From Channa striata (lineage: Eukaryota; Chordata; Actinopteri; Anabantiformes; Channidae), in assembly GCA_033026295.1 (NCBI GenBank), contig CM065184.1, forward strand, positions 4,696,001 to 4,760,000: a stretch of DNA of 64,000 bases, written 5' to 3'. The notes under the pieces were generated by a model. It did not search any database, was not told where the DNA came from, and worked only from the letters and a program-made list of their open reading frames with translations. How positions within the stretch are numbered: the stretch's first letter is position 1; each line of letters starts with the position of its first letter. The position numbers were made by a program, and so were the translations under genes. Of this stretch, positions 13,601 to 28,600 are shown in pieces.

Positions 13601-16600
13601 AGGACTTGATTTTAGTGTTCGGGGTAAGCATTCATTTGGGATGGTTCTGGTAAGGGGCTAGGGACTGCATTATTATAATGAGTCTGTTCACAAAGGTTAA
13701 TGTCTGTGTATGAGTGTGTGTGTGTGTGCGTGTGTGTGTGTATACACACACGTTCGTTCTGTAAAGTACGTTTGGACAGACTTGGCCAGGCCAAGCAGAC
13801 TAGGGAGTGTCAAGACTTGATCAAAGGCCTGGGTTATGGTGTCTGTAAACAAGCGGGAGGATTTCAGCCCTGCTGGCTCCCTTCTCCAAGGCCTCCTCCA
13901 CACACTGAGTACTCTGTTTTACTCTTGCAGCCAGACTCTTAAAATAATAAGTGATGGGGAGATATGCTTATGATGACCAGGGTGTTCCCTCTATATGAGG
14001 AGAGCATGACTGTTTTAACTGCCCGGCTGATTTAGTTTACGATCCCCACTTAAATGAGCACTCACAACTCACATACTAATACCTGGACACAAACTTTGTA
14101 GCCAGAATCACCCAGTCTCCCACATCTGCGCTGAAATATTTTAAAAAGCTTTTCTCACATTACTGGGTTACATTTTACAGGAAAGGACCAGATATGTGCG
14201 CCTGCAGTGTATGTATGTGTTCTCTTATTTCTGGCTCTTGGCAGACAGAACTGTCTACAGCTGAACCACAAACAGAGAGCACTCTCTCCACCAATCAAGT
14301 GCAGAAAGGGGTGTTTTCATACCTACACAAATGTGGCACTTATATTAAACAGATCACAAAAAAGATTCGATTTGAGAGGAGCCAAAAAGATCAAGAGCCA
14401 TAGTGGAAGCAGACTAAGAAGGCAATTATGAGGAAATCAAAAGTGAAGAAGAATAAAAAGAAATAAGAATTGTGGAAACAAGAACAAAAGAAAAGAATAA
14501 TCTGAAATAACAGGCTTAGAGTTCCTCTGTTAAAAGTCACAAAATGTTGCATTTCACAAATTATGCACATGTTCATTATATAATTACTAAGTTTTATCTG
14601 GATATTGCTAAGCGCCACTGTTCTCCGCATCACAATCTGAGTCAACTTTGATGGGATACCTGCGGAAAAAACGATAATGGTTGTGTCTTAACTATCTGAG
14701 CAAACTGCGGGACTATGACAGAAAAAAAATAAATCAAAGTATGGTCCTGATTTTATGAATCTTGAGCACTGGCACCATCTCTGACATGCCACTGGGGACA
14801 TTCATTACTGCGATGTGTTTACAGCCAATCTGTGAGATCCTCAAACCGCAGAAAAGAAATAATGTGGCTTGTCCTGTTGTTGTGGCAACCAACCTGAGAG
14901 CAGAGTAGGAGCCCAGTGAAAGTGAGGCAAAGTCTGGGTGGTAGTACAGGTAGACAGAGGATACACAGTTAGGCAGAATATCGATCACGCCCACCGCCAC
15001 TATGCGCCCATCCAGCCAGTATTGCTGGTGGAAGGAGCCGTAGCCCATCTCGGGACCATCTGGAGAATATTCTGCCTGAGGAGAAGCAAAGAGAGAAACA
15101 GAGTATAAGAAGGTGGTCACTGGTCAAAGAAACCGTAGTTCTCTTGTGTGCTATATAGTTTGTATGTAAAATATATGAATCACAGTGGAATGAACATGTG
15201 GCTTTTAATAAAACTTTACTTTATTGCACAGATTTCTCTGTCTTATACATGCACACACATAAACACACCTGTACGATGGCTTATAACGCAGGCCTTTTCC
15301 TGCCAGGCCTCACGCATTATGTGTGGGGGTGTACAGTAGCCTTACATTCAGCCTGCTAATGGCTCCCAAATGTGGAGCTAGAGCAGGAGCAGAGTGGAGT
15401 TGGGGTGGGAGGAGTTGGCCACAGATAGACTCCAGGAGAGGACTTTTTAATAAAAGACCCTACATGAGCAAAATTCATTTCACCAGGTGGTGGTGGAGTG
15501 TTGCCAAGCTTTCTCCTATAGGTCTGTGTCTGCTCTCTCTATGTGGCATGAAAGAATGTAGGCGAAGGTCTGCACCCGCATGCGGCAGTCTACACCATTA
15601 ATAAAACAGTTAAGTGTCTGACACACACTACATTTCTCATAGGGATCCGCATGCTGGGTTTTTCAATCAGGCCATTTGACGGCTTTTATCACAGAGGCTT
15701 AAGACGAGAGGCCTGGGGTTAAAAGTCATATGAAGCGGGGGTATTGGTTTATGTTTGTGCACGTGAGTGTGTGTGTCTGTCACTCGTCAGCGCACGAGTA
15801 ACAGGATATTTCTCCTTCACGAACATTCATCTGGACCCAGTTAGGTAGTGCAGATGCTGCTAGTTATCACAACACTGAGAGAGCTAGCTCACTAATCCAA
15901 TGAAGCAATGGGTCCACACTCGGACCAAACAGAGACAAGGCACATATACATCAAGACATACTCCCTGCAGCTCTGTGACTCGAGCAGGCCTACCATCACC
16001 AATGGGGTGACTGTGCCGCACATTCCTCCTTAGCACCATGTCAGGTTTTCTTAAGTAGAGCTGGCAGTAAAAATAAAGTTATATCCCTGCTCCTAAGGCC
16101 CAGATCTGATTACTGCTTAAAGAGCATCATGCAAAAAAACAGTTATAGGAACAGATTTGTACTGCAGAGCAATTCTCACATATTTAGAGGTTTTTTTTTC
16201 CAGAGCTGGTATACTAGCCATAACAGATTTTTGTTTGTAGGTTTTAGTATTTTCATTGGCATATTTTGTCACAGCAACTTAAATTCAGTAGTTAAGGAGT
16301 AAAATGAATCTTTTATTCAGGTCCCAGTCCAGTACCATCCTCCATTATATCAACCCACATGTATGATCACCTACTGTACACTAAAACATAGGTCTTATTT
16401 TTGTGACTGTTGTCAACTTGACCTCTTTGAATTAAAAAGATATTTACATTATGACCTTTTCTTAAAGTGGATCAGCCAGTCTTATATGGCAATTTGAGGG
16501 GTGTTAATTAGATCCTATGATCACGCACCTCCTCCTGAGAAGACTATATTTATAGTCTGAATCAAGGACTTTAGGAAACACATGGACAGTTAAAAGAGTA

Positions 16601-19600
16601 TGGTAAATTGGAACACTTGAAGTTTAATCTCACAGAAAAATATGAGACAATTTAGCACAATAATATGAATACGTACCAAGATGTGTTTAATTCTGGTTAG
16701 TTGTTTGAGAAGAGATGATTAAGTCATCTAAATGTTCCTCCACATCAGAGGAGAATGGATATGAGTTGGAGATGGTGTCAGTTTACTATTTATTAGCTGC
16801 AAATGAAATCAGGAATCAAAATGAACTGTTATATGGGGGCAGCTGTGGGTGTTAAAGGGTCACAGGCTCCACATCTGGAGCAACCACTGTACCCTCTGTG
16901 GCTTTGTGTATGCGTGTTTCTCCAGTTTTTGGAAACTGTCTCTGGTAAGCAGGCAGCTTGTTATGTCTTGGCACAAGTTACCCCAGAAACACTGGAGGCT
17001 TTGTCAAAAGGTCCATCTGCATCATTTAGAAGTTCTAAGTAAAAGGAAGAGTGAAGTTTTTTCCATCTGAAGTATATATGCTGGAGCAAAATTGCATAAA
17101 TGTAAATGCCACAGTAATTAAATTAATGATTGTATGACTGTGTCTATTTTTGCAAGACCATACCATGTTCAAGCGTCACCTCAGACGACACCTTAATGGT
17201 TGTGTCCTTGCCACTGTGACACGAATCTAAACATTTTCTGGCATACTTCAAATATCCCCTTAACTTCCCCTGCAGCCCCAAATCGCTCTCATATGGCATA
17301 AATACAGGGCCACGTGAGCAGCATGCCTATCTTGACAAAAATGGGGTTGCTTTTCTTTTTCAACCCACCAAGCCCACCAAAATAAGCCTGTTTGTCTTTA
17401 TTCGATTCAGTTCAAGTCACAGCAATGTCATCTCAGGGCACTTTATATAACGTGTCTCCTAATTTAAAAATTTGCACATTTTAAAGGGCATTACTTTGTG
17501 TGACTGAGAACATATGTTGATCCAAAGTCCCAATTTGGACAGAGGGGAAGACATTTCATTAAACGCAATGGAACTCAACAAAGGATCTGATCAAAGCAGT
17601 TATTTGGAACATTGTTTTCCAATATGACAGAATGGACAAAGACTTGGCGTGAACTTAAAGAGCTGGAATTTGACAGCTATTAGCTGAAGAACAGACTTTT
17701 GAAGTATTTCAAGTGTTTACTGCATTGTCTCCCAACACAACAAAAAACATTTTTTAGGTTAGTATGGTTTGATTTTTTCAACTTCTCTCATCTTGGTCAA
17801 ATACTGTATGCATTATTTTGAATAATTAATCTATTAATGATCTGTTTCACATTGCAGATAAACAACATTTTCAATCTATAATAAAACAGTGGACTCCTGC
17901 AATGTATGGCTCTGGACAGGTTTGTTAATACACATATTGTTGTAAATACACATATTGTAATGATTAACTGCATTAGGAGGAAATTGATGATGGAAGGATA
18001 AGTCTTGACCAAGTTACCAGTTGTTTTCTCTTTCCTCACTGAGTTGTTACACCCACTGTACCCATGACGCTTTTGTCATTCTGGCATCGACCAACAACAG
18101 ATGCAGAACTAACATGCATAACTAGAACTAACAAGTGCATGCAGCATAAGTCACATCATCAGCATCTATTATTGTCACTGTGCTAAAATCCTAACGATCC
18201 CATTAGAAAAACATAACATTTGCTTTACTGCTAACTCATTTCCATAACTCGTCTGCTGTTTTGCTCTATATGTACAGCTGGTAGACTCTTCTGTTTTTGG
18301 CTTAGAACTGAACCATGTAGAGGGGCTCTGTGTGTTCACTAATGTGGTATGTCAGCTGCCGCATTCCCTGCAGATATGTACATGTGTTTCTTTACTTTAT
18401 CTACATTCTCATTCTCTTCTTCTCTGGGACTATTTGGGAAAGTGAGAGAGAGAAGACCAAAACACAGGAGGACAGAAAGTGTTACAGATGAGTGGCCAAG
18501 GACCCCATAAAATATCCTTAATGACTAATTGGCTGTTGTGTGTGTGTGTTTGCCCCCTTGGTTAGACACGTTAGGAGGCTGAAGGGAAAATATATAGAAA
18601 CAAAATCAGTGCAATCCCACAGAGCCAAAAACCCAGTGATTGTCCCACACATGCCACTTAGTCCTCGCCACGGTTAAGTGCAGTGACGGACACCTGCAGA
18701 ACTCATCATGCCTGAAATATAAGTCACTGTTAATAAGACAGCACAAATGTGTTTGTGTATGTTTATGTGCACAAATGCATTAAAAAAAAGTTAATTGTTG
18801 ATGTTAATTGCTTGTGAGCTTCAGCATGAATTATCTGCAATTTTGGTGAAATGGAACACAGCAACGGGTGAACAAGTCAGACAACCTGGGTCTGTAATTA
18901 GCAGCAGCTGAATTGGTAAGTATGCTGTTTGCATACATTTACAAAGATGCAGGCTCACATGTGAGCTGATGAACCACACAATATGCAGGTCCATGTGGTG
19001 AGTGTCTGTGTGTGTGTGTGTGTGTATTTTAATAGCACTCTGATTGAAGACAGATGGAGGCCAACACGCAAAGGTAGCACAGAAAGCCACTCATAATAAT
19101 GCTGAAATAGAGAGCATTTGGAGAGAGACAGCAGAACACAGAGAGGGAGATCAGAGGGAAAACATAAAACCAAGGGTAGGGTAAGAGAAGTCCAAAGGAA
19201 TGGAGACAGGGCTCTAGACCATTCTGACAACAGCGGACAGAAAAGGCAGGAAGACATGAGGGGTGTACCACAGCATGTGTGTGCACAGATGTGTGTGTGT
19301 GCGCAGACCTGTGCAACTCTGTGTGTCTGGCCGCCAGCCTTGACGAGGTGATAAAAGCTTGTTTCCTATAAACACTAATGATGTTCATTAGTGAGGACCT
19401 GAGGGGGGCGCGGGGCAGCACAGAGTGACTGTGTTTGTGTGTCAGTCAGAATGTGCTCCTGGACCTCAGTCCTATTAAAGTGGCTGTTATAAAAGCCCAT
19501 CCTCAGTGTAATTGCGGGTGTAATTGTCCTGACCCAACAGGTCTAACCAGGGTTTCTAAAGGCTGCAGCTCACTCGGTTTGCTAGGTGCTCAGTGGAGTC

Positions 19601-22600
19601 TGCCTGTACTACATTACTTTGACCACAGAGAACACCACAGCTTAATGGTGAATCCTCTTCCAGATGCCATCTTATATCACACGCTGAATTTTAATCAATT
19701 AAAACCTCTCCAATATAAACCGAACGCCCTCCCTGAGTCCTTTTTAATGCAGCTCGAGGGAGAGAGAGCGAGCAAGGGTGGTGGGTTGTTTTATGTAGGC
19801 ATTTATTCTTTTATCAGTGTTTTTGATGAACGGGTAAATCATGAACTGCTAAAAATTTTTGAAAATATCATCAAATTTAAGAAATTAATCACCTGGAAGA
19901 TCGTAATTGTAGCAAATCATTACAGGTGACTCATTCAGATGAAGAGGGACATTTAAAAGTAGGCTTTACTAAACTGTCAAAAAGCCAAAGGACATACATA
20001 CCTCTAGTGGTGAATCACAGAGAAATCTCCGGAACTATGGAGGGGGGCAGAGGGGAGTGGGAACAAGGAGAAAAAAAAAAAACAGTTAGTTCTCTGGGTC
20101 TCCAACTCCTTTGAAAAGGCATAAATGAAAACCATACACATCTCCACCACCTATATGGTTTATGCCTGCCTGTTTTCCCCTATTGACAAAATTGTGTAAA
20201 AAGGAGAGTGTATTTTTACAAATGAAAACGTTTAGAGTATCTGCTGCACTGAAGCTCACAGTCCAGGCTGGACATAGTGACAGCTTAAATAGCCAGCATT
20301 ACTCATGTCAAAATAGATAATCTCTTAACAGTTTAAAATGCATATCAGATTTCAATAACTGGGGGACTTTATATCTGTGGAAATATGATATCTTTTAACT
20401 CTCTCTAACTTATTCTGTCTCTCTTCTTTTTTTAATCGCCAGTGTTGAAAGCAGTGTGTTCAGATGACTTGGACTGCACAACTGGAAGAAATGCTTAGCA
20501 TTGGTACCACGGACAGCTTCTGGTTGACTAGGTCTCACCTCTCACCTTTACACACACACACACACAAACACTGCAGGGAGCAGGGCTGAATACTACAACA
20601 AGATGCAACAGACTGCCTTTGCTTCATGTCAATCTCACAGCAGAATGGAGAGCAGTGGACAAGTAAGAAGCAGTGGACAGAATTGCCTAGTGTGTAGGTC
20701 TGTCCCAGGAAGAATGTCAAATTTTAATTTTTTTAGCAATAGTTAAATGCATAAAATATTGAATAGTGTCACGTGATATCACTTTCTTAACAATACTTTC
20801 TACAAATTTTCCACCTTACAGGACCATTGTGGACATCTGTTCAGCTGACAATGATCGTTGCTCATGCGAAAAAATGCTCATCACATTCTCCACCTGTATA
20901 GCCATGCCAGTAAAGCTTCATTTCCCACTCCTAACTCTGCAGAGACTACTGCTCTGCCAGTCAACAAATTACCAACAGCAAAGCCTCCCAATGTGTAATA
21001 CTGCTGAAGGGCACAAATGAAACTTTTGTTTAAAACTTGCAAAAAAACCTAAATGGTTTACCAACAGAACAACAGCTGCGGTTATTAGATGACATCATTT
21101 ATAGAGGCCATTCTACAACACTGGCTGGCTGTGTGGGACCAGGAATCTTCGAATGACCTTGTAGTAAAATGCTATTTTCTCATTAGAAAAGTAGTTTGGA
21201 GCCTGTTGGTGTATGCAAATGCCTGCTCGGGCGTGTATGTTATAGGTTCTGTCTTCAAAAGTCCTTTTCCAGCTTTTCAGGGCACTCATGAGGGGGCTGG
21301 TGGTTAACCATACCAAGAGGGATGAGCAGAGGAACAGGGCAGCCTTCAACTGCTGTGTCAACCCTGGGCGAGGCTGCCCTCCTGGAGCCTGGCAGGGTTG
21401 ACCCCTCTCTTGTCAACAACAAAGAGACCACATGGTCCTGCCAGACGTGACACACAAATGCACACACACACACACTAATACAATAAAACATACAGTAAAG
21501 CTACAAATAGAGCCATGTCCAGAGTACCTTCTGGTATGTTCTCATCACCAACACATGGAGCCCATCACTTCCTCTCAAACTCTCCCTTTCCTATAGTAAA
21601 CACGCATCTGTGTACGATTAGAAGGGCAAGCAGCCATCTCAAAACACACACACACACACAGTGCATATAAACACACACATCTGCTTAAGCCTAATAGCTA
21701 CTTAGACTTCTCATCACTGCAATCTCATCTTGTCCAAATTTGCAATACTTATTTGAGCGACAAGGTGGCTCGATTAGATTAGATACTGTATTCAAAAAAT
21801 GAATGGAAACAACCCCAAAACAGTTTTTCCTTATCACTTCTGCACAATAGATTGCTGTTAATTTCAGAGTGCAGGGGAGCACAATAAAAATAGTTGTAAT
21901 GCAACAGGTAGAGCTTTCCATTTCTGACATATTAAGTGGGTCTACAGTGATCATTCTGCTTACAGAGAATTGTAAAGAACTCCTGGGGGCTTTGAATGAA
22001 TGTACTACAAATGGCTTTCTCCTCATATATTTCTTCAATATTCATTCATGCATTTTATTTATATCGCTCAGCCTTTTCTATTTACTTTTTTCCATGCATT
22101 CTAGTTGAGATCCTGGCCATGAAGAAGAACAAAACAGAGTTAACTGAATTTGTTTTACTAAAAATTAAGGCCACATGTGCAGGAACTCACAGTCATGGCT
22201 CAGCACAACAGTTAAGTCCAGTAAGTGTGAGTGAATGAGTATGTGTGCCTGTGTTTTTATGTGTCTAAATACAGTTGTTGCATTTATGTCCTTCAGCTCG
22301 GTTAGAAACCCAGGATTAGATGTGGAATAATATCTCCCCCCCTGCTGTCCTGGTATAACAGGAAATGCATACATCTTTACACAAGCACAGCCATTCATCT
22401 GTAATACACCATTTTGGCTAATGACAGTACAATTTTGGCAGACTAATTGAACTTATACATAATATCTCCTATCGCCTGGCTCCGAGCCAAGCTCAAAGTA
22501 TTACAGATTCAGTCTCTGGGTAAAACTTTTGATGGATTAATAAATAGCTTCACAAATACTAGATGACTCAACTTCCTGGGTAGCAGTTACAGTCACTGAA

Positions 22601-25600
22601 TGGCATAACACAACATGTTTTCTGTTTCTTTATGAATTCCAGAGACCTGTCCTCTTCTGGGAAGAGAACAAGCGAATTAAGCGGCAGCTTGACGGGCAAG
22701 AAAATAAAATCAGCAGTCCTCAGTACTGTGGGCTCCGGAGTTGTTGTTACAATAATGAGTAAAACTATGGGGAATACAGTATAACTGGTACTAGTCTTGT
22801 TTAATTTAACTGCAGTGGGATGAGACAAACCATGGAGAAGGCAACATGACATCCCACAGGCTGTTATTAATATGACACAATACAAAAAGCTGTGTCTGGT
22901 GAGTGATCCAGGCAGGAGGGAGGTCTCGTATAGGGACTTATCAAATTAATTAAATGTGTTGTACTGTAAAAATCTAGTCCAAAATTTTTTTTACACCACT
23001 ACTAAAAGTAAAAGTTGTCAACATGCTCGTCATGAGTGATTATCACAACTGAAAAATATTACTGTGTTCTTACACAATATGACAGACATTCAGTTCATAT
23101 CCAACCTTCCAGTCCATCCATTAAAAAAAAGAATTTTACTTTATGGAAAATTAATAGGCAGCACAGTTGTTTGTGTAGCTCCACACCTTCTCAATTCGCA
23201 TTTTTTCAAGATTTTTTTTCTCTAGTTTTTAAGCCCATCTGATTCCAGCATAGTTATAAACCTGAAGCTGTGCACACAAACACCCGCTCCCTATTAATAG
23301 AGCTAGTGTTATGGCACTAGGAAAGAATCTGACACAGTCTGCCCAATCTGACAGCTTTTATTATTTATTAATTACATTACTTTTACAAGCCGGAGATTTC
23401 AGTAAATTACTGAGGCCTGCTGGCAGGAGGGTGGAGGAGGAGGTTGTTTTTCCAGCCCTAAGGGACAAAAGGCCCTCTCAGGTTGGTATGAATGTCCAAC
23501 AGTTATGCATCCTGCCTCAACTTTATTTTCTCCCTTTTTATTAAGATGTAAATGGAGAAACGGGTGTGTACGTCTCAGTGTGTAATTTTTAATGCAATTC
23601 AGTGTTTACATTCATTTCTAAACTACGAATTTGTGCTTGGTTCACTTTTCTTTTCTTATTTATTCCCACACAACAGTTCTCGATCACTACATAAATTAGA
23701 GAGTCCTGTTAACAGTTTACACATGTCACATGTGCAAGAATAATAATTGAGAAAATATTTTAAAAAAATCAAAACATCAAACTTAACAATTGTTATTATG
23801 TATCCAGGCTCTTGAATTCTACAAGTATTCCCCTAAATATGTAGACAGCTCATGTTACTTGCAGTGGGAAGGACTGTTAATGGAGATGGAGAACACTAAA
23901 CAAACTAATAATTCAGTTAATCTGATAAAGAAAAAAACATGATAAATACATAATAAAAAAATATTACTTTATCTAACATTATAAGCTAAAACAAGCATGT
24001 GCAGTGGTGCCCTGTAGTACAGCAAGTGTGAAATAATAATCATGCAGTACCTCACTCTCACTACATTCGCTGGGGTCATCGCCATGAATGGCCATCTGGT
24101 AGCGGGCGTACAGTGCCGCCGACTGCTGATAGGACGCTGCAAATTGAGGGTCCTCAAAGCTGACCGGCACTAGCCTCACCTTCAAGCACAGGGTGTGGAG
24201 GGTAGGGAGCAATAAGGTGGGGGAAGGTTTTATAAGGTTTGACAGTAAATATGAGGACAGTGAATAGTTTAAAAATTAGTCAAAGAAATGATGACTGCTT
24301 TGCAGGAATGGACAGTGCAGGAATCAACAATAGAGCTTTATAAAACAGTGTTACACAAGTGTTTTGGCATCTCCGAGTTCACTTCAGTCTCCTGGTCCTT
24401 GAGGGAAACTGGTAACACACAAGGTCTGTTTTGAGTTTGAAACATAATTTAGTGTTTTTATCAGATTGTTGCACAAATGAATGCAAGAAAACAATGGGAT
24501 TCTAGGAGACTGAAATTGTGGTTTAAAAAAAATTAAGATGTTGGGCAACTTGAGGATGAGGCTAGTGCACTTCCCAGCTTTTACCATAGATCGCATGGAC
24601 AGGATCAGATGAGAATTCAGGATTCAAGACTATGTCTGTGTGTTAAAGGTCCAGAGCAGCAGAAATTCAAAACCATGTCTGAATGGTTCATCTAAACTAG
24701 ACACATACAGACACTTCCAACAAGGTAAACAAGGCTAAACAGACTGCACGCACAAAGAAAATTAAAACCTCATTACAGCGCCTTGTCCAAAATGAAAGTG
24801 AAATTCTTGTTCAGACAGAGAGTGATCATGAAGCTAAGATGACCAGGGAGGGGGGGGCACAGATGACATACATGTAAATGTGTGAAGGTCAGAAGGGTTC
24901 AGCTGACAGACCAACGCCCCCCCTCCCCAAAAGCTGAAAAAGCTCAAGACTATCAACCTGGACACCTGGAGAAACACTGCTTTCAACCCATGGCATATGG
25001 AAGCATTTTCAGCTCCATTTCCTTTGCCTTTTGCTCGTACTCTACACGTATGCTCTCTTTAATACTAACCTGCTCCTCTTTTTTTTCCACTTATACAGAT
25101 ACCGTTCCCCCAGATGCTTGATCAAAATAATTACTGGTTCCAATTTCATTTAAATTAACATGGTTCTAAAATGTTTTGGACACTACGATTTAAACTGTGA
25201 AACAAGTTGAATCTTGACAATGAAAGTCCGAAAATGAAACTATACTTTACATAATTTCTATTAATTTTCTATAATGCATTTGTTTAAACTATAAAACCAT
25301 ATTCTGCACGGAAAAAGAAAAATAAATACTAAAACAATTAAATGCTTTAATCTGCTAAATTATATAACATTAAAAAGGATTTAAAAAAGAATTCACAAGA
25401 GTAGAGCAGATAAAAAAAAAAAAAATCCTCTTGATGCCCTTGTAGATATTAAAGCTTGTCAAACCCCCTCCCGCTCTCCCTGGGTAACCCTTGAGCAGGT
25501 TGACCTATGTCCCCCGTGCTCTGACCTGGCTCTCGGAGGGTTTTTCAGGAGGGTCCTTGTGAATAGTCATCTGGTAGAGTTTGTACACCTGGTAGGAGGC

Positions 25601-28600
25601 GTCAAAAGAGGCTTTGAACTGCGGGCTAGGGGGACTGGAGCGCACTAGCCTCACCTTCAAAAAGAATATGGGCAGATAAGAGTTAACATCAAATTGGACA
25701 CACACCCAAACAAGGAACACACCATATATCAGAGAGAAAAAGTGTGAAAGAACTGTGAAAGGAGAAACACATAAACACCTTTATCTTGAAACTGAGTTGC
25801 ATTCATATTTAAATTTGTTTTACAAGTAAAACATTTGATATCACACACACAGGAATAACCACTGGTCTATTTCCTGCTATGAAGGCATGAGCCAGTGCTT
25901 CTGGGGCTTCACCGTGTCTTATGGTGTTTTGTTTTTTTTAAGTTTTCTGGAAGTTTTATCAGTACATTGAGTTCTTCCACCTAGACATTTACCTATAAAA
26001 AAAGTACAAAGCAGAATTTAACCATATCAAATCCTGCATCCTTTACACACATATATATATGTTGAGTTTACTTATATGTTATTTGGTAGCAGTTTTCACT
26101 TTCACATTCTTTATCTTTATTGTGCTATGTTTGTTGGCATGCTGCTGCCAGTGCCTGTCAATCAGCACAATTATGTGAAACCACATGTCAGGACGGAAAT
26201 GTCACCACCAGCGTGGTCACAGCATGGAATGTGAACACACTTGCTCCATAGCACTAGAGGCGGTCAAAACATGTATAATGTATCTAGAAGGAGGATCACG
26301 AGCAATAAAAAGAAAAACTGCTTCATTGTTGCAGATGTCATAAAACTGAAGAAGAATTCCACATTCTCTTCCTTTGAACCCATTTAATTAAGCACCTTTA
26401 TGTTTGAAAGCTTTTGTTGGCCACGGAGGCTTTGCCATATGAATCCCTGGATGGACAAAATAGAGGATTTGAACCTGGGATTTGTTTGAGTTGGACCTAA
26501 GTGGGTCTCTCTCAAATGACCACTTGGCATCGACATCCTTTAGTTAAATAGAGACATTGGGCCTCCACATAAAAGAACAATGCTCAAGTTCAGTCTTTTA
26601 ATTTTTCCTAAATCTCAAGATATATTTTGATAGGCTGAAATCCCTGCGTGAGCCAACATTGCAGCAGATTGCGGACAGCAGGGAAATGAAAATTTAACAG
26701 CTCTGAAAACAGTCCTGAAATTTAACACCAACAATCCGATTCTTGACCACTGTAATAAGGTTCACATGAAGCCACATAACACCAGAGGCTTTTGTTTAGC
26801 TTTAATTAAAAAAAAGGTCATAGTTTATCAAAGGTTTAATTAAAAGATATGGACAGTACGTCACTATAAAACAAAAAAAACACTGACGACTATTAATTGT
26901 CAAACTATTGCATATTAGCAATGGATCACTCTGAGGAAACTGTAAGAATATGAAAACACAACACAGTGCTCTTTTTGGGGAATAGTGGAAGAACAGTTTC
27001 ATACTTTCCTGAGGCATGGAGGGGCTGTAAAACATATTCTCACACTGCCCCCTGGTGATGGATAGTCAATCTAGCCTGTCACCTTGTTTAACACTGGGTT
27101 CGGCTGCATTTAATTGCACTAATGTAAACATTCATTTTCTTGTCTCCTTAAGCCCTCTAAATCAGCACTAAGGCCTGGACTCATCTTAAGATACATTCAG
27201 TACACCATTTATCAACCAAACTGTCCTTAAACTATAAACGTGAAAGCTTACAGACATTATTTAGTAAAGAGCAAAACAGGTCTAATAGTGGCATCTTACA
27301 TTTATTTTACCCTTAAAACATATAATCTGTGAAAGATAACCTAGTGTTCATGACCACTTAATAAAACTGAATGATATGGCTAATAAACAAATAAATAAAC
27401 CACCATAATAAAAAAAGAGCTGACTGGGACGTCTTGCTGGTCTACCTCACATGGTATGGAGGCAAAATAACAGATACTGAATGGCTCATCAGTGCATCTG
27501 GCTCATATCCTGGTCAAGAGCAAGAATGACGTTACTGCTTCAGCTTGAGGCCTTTGCCAAGCATCTTTCTACATCGTTCTGCTTCCTGCCAAAAGTTCAT
27601 TTCCATGTCCTCTCACACTGCCTGGGCTGGGAGCTGTAGATTTAATGTCATCAGCAGGGTAATGTGACCCAGTTTGTGTGGTGAGCCTGTTATTTGGTTG
27701 AATTCAAATGGGAAAGAGGTATGTTTTCCACTCTGCTCCGGCCAGCTACCCTCTACAGACACAAACACATCTTGCCCAGTGTCTGGGCCTAGGGCACAGG
27801 GTATTAAAAGCAAATTTTAACCTAACTGTAAGAAAAAACTTTGGAGAAAGAAAATTTTACTAATATTAACAGTGGTTAATGATAATAATAATAGGCATTA
27901 AAAAGAGAAAAGAAAGTATGCAAGTCTGTATTTCTACTCACCTCAAGGCAGTGAGTGGAGTTTTCAGGCAGTGACTCATTGATAAAATCTTCCAGGGCCT
28001 TGGGTTGGTTGGATTGGTTGTTTTGGGTGGGAGTAGGTGGGGTAGGAGAGACAATAGAAGAGACCCCATCAGCATGTTGTCTCATCTTTTCTTTCTGAAG
28101 GCGGCGCTCCTTCCTTAAGTCTTTAGCCTTTCGACATGGCGGCCGGCTAGGATCAGCACCCATCCCTGCAAAGCACCGAAAACAGAGCAGAGAGGGGCAA
28201 AGGAGTGCTGGTAAGTGGGGTGTACATGACATTTCCAGGTGAGAATATGGAACACAAAAGAGGTAGCATCAAGACATGTCTTTATTGCTGCTTAGCAGGA
28301 AAAGAAAGACAGGTTTCATTTTTGACTCCCTAACTTTTAGGACAGCATGAGGTAAACTAGGTGGTAATTTCCAACTTTAGGTTTTCATGAGCCAACTCAA
28401 ATGGTGAGCGTTACTGTCCATCTTGTTATTTAAGTCCAAGATAGAGCCAGTGTGTAATTCTAAAAATACAGAAACAGCAAGGTGTAAAAGATAACAGATC
28501 GTGGTTTTGCTGGTGCCATCAGTAAATAACACTTTCTTACACCTTCTGCTTTTCTCACTCAACAGAACCTACATGAATATTCTCAGAAGCTAATCAAATG

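Larger units (their letters stand above)
10755..14893. other. ate1 intron 9
   Basis: About 4.1 kb between exons 9 and 10 with no exon recognised. It contains two GT/AC microsatellites (13457-13485, 13713-13751) and a GC-richer stretch around 12050-12250. No coding or RNA feature could be supported. Confidence 0.6.
15076..20001. other. ate1 intron 8
   Basis: About 4.9 kb with no exon recognised. It includes a (TG)n run at 19006-19025, a possible Rex1-tail remnant near 17400 and an unspliced 164-codon open frame on the plus strand (19435-19929) that resembles no family known to me. Confidence 0.55.

Noticed and set aside
19435..19929. 164-codon plus-strand open frame in an ate1 intron
   Set aside because: No domain, no upstream promoter signs and composition like intron. 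It could be conserved non-coding sequence but nothing supports a protein.
21691..21760. Minus-strand peptide SNKYCKFGQDEIAV resembling the ATE1 C-terminal SKYCRFNQD region
   Set aside because: The likeness is short. It lies between exons 7b and 8, which is the wrong order for a C-terminal exon. Frame and splice sites do not support an exon. A search with a full ATE1 C-terminus would settle whether it is a displaced relic.
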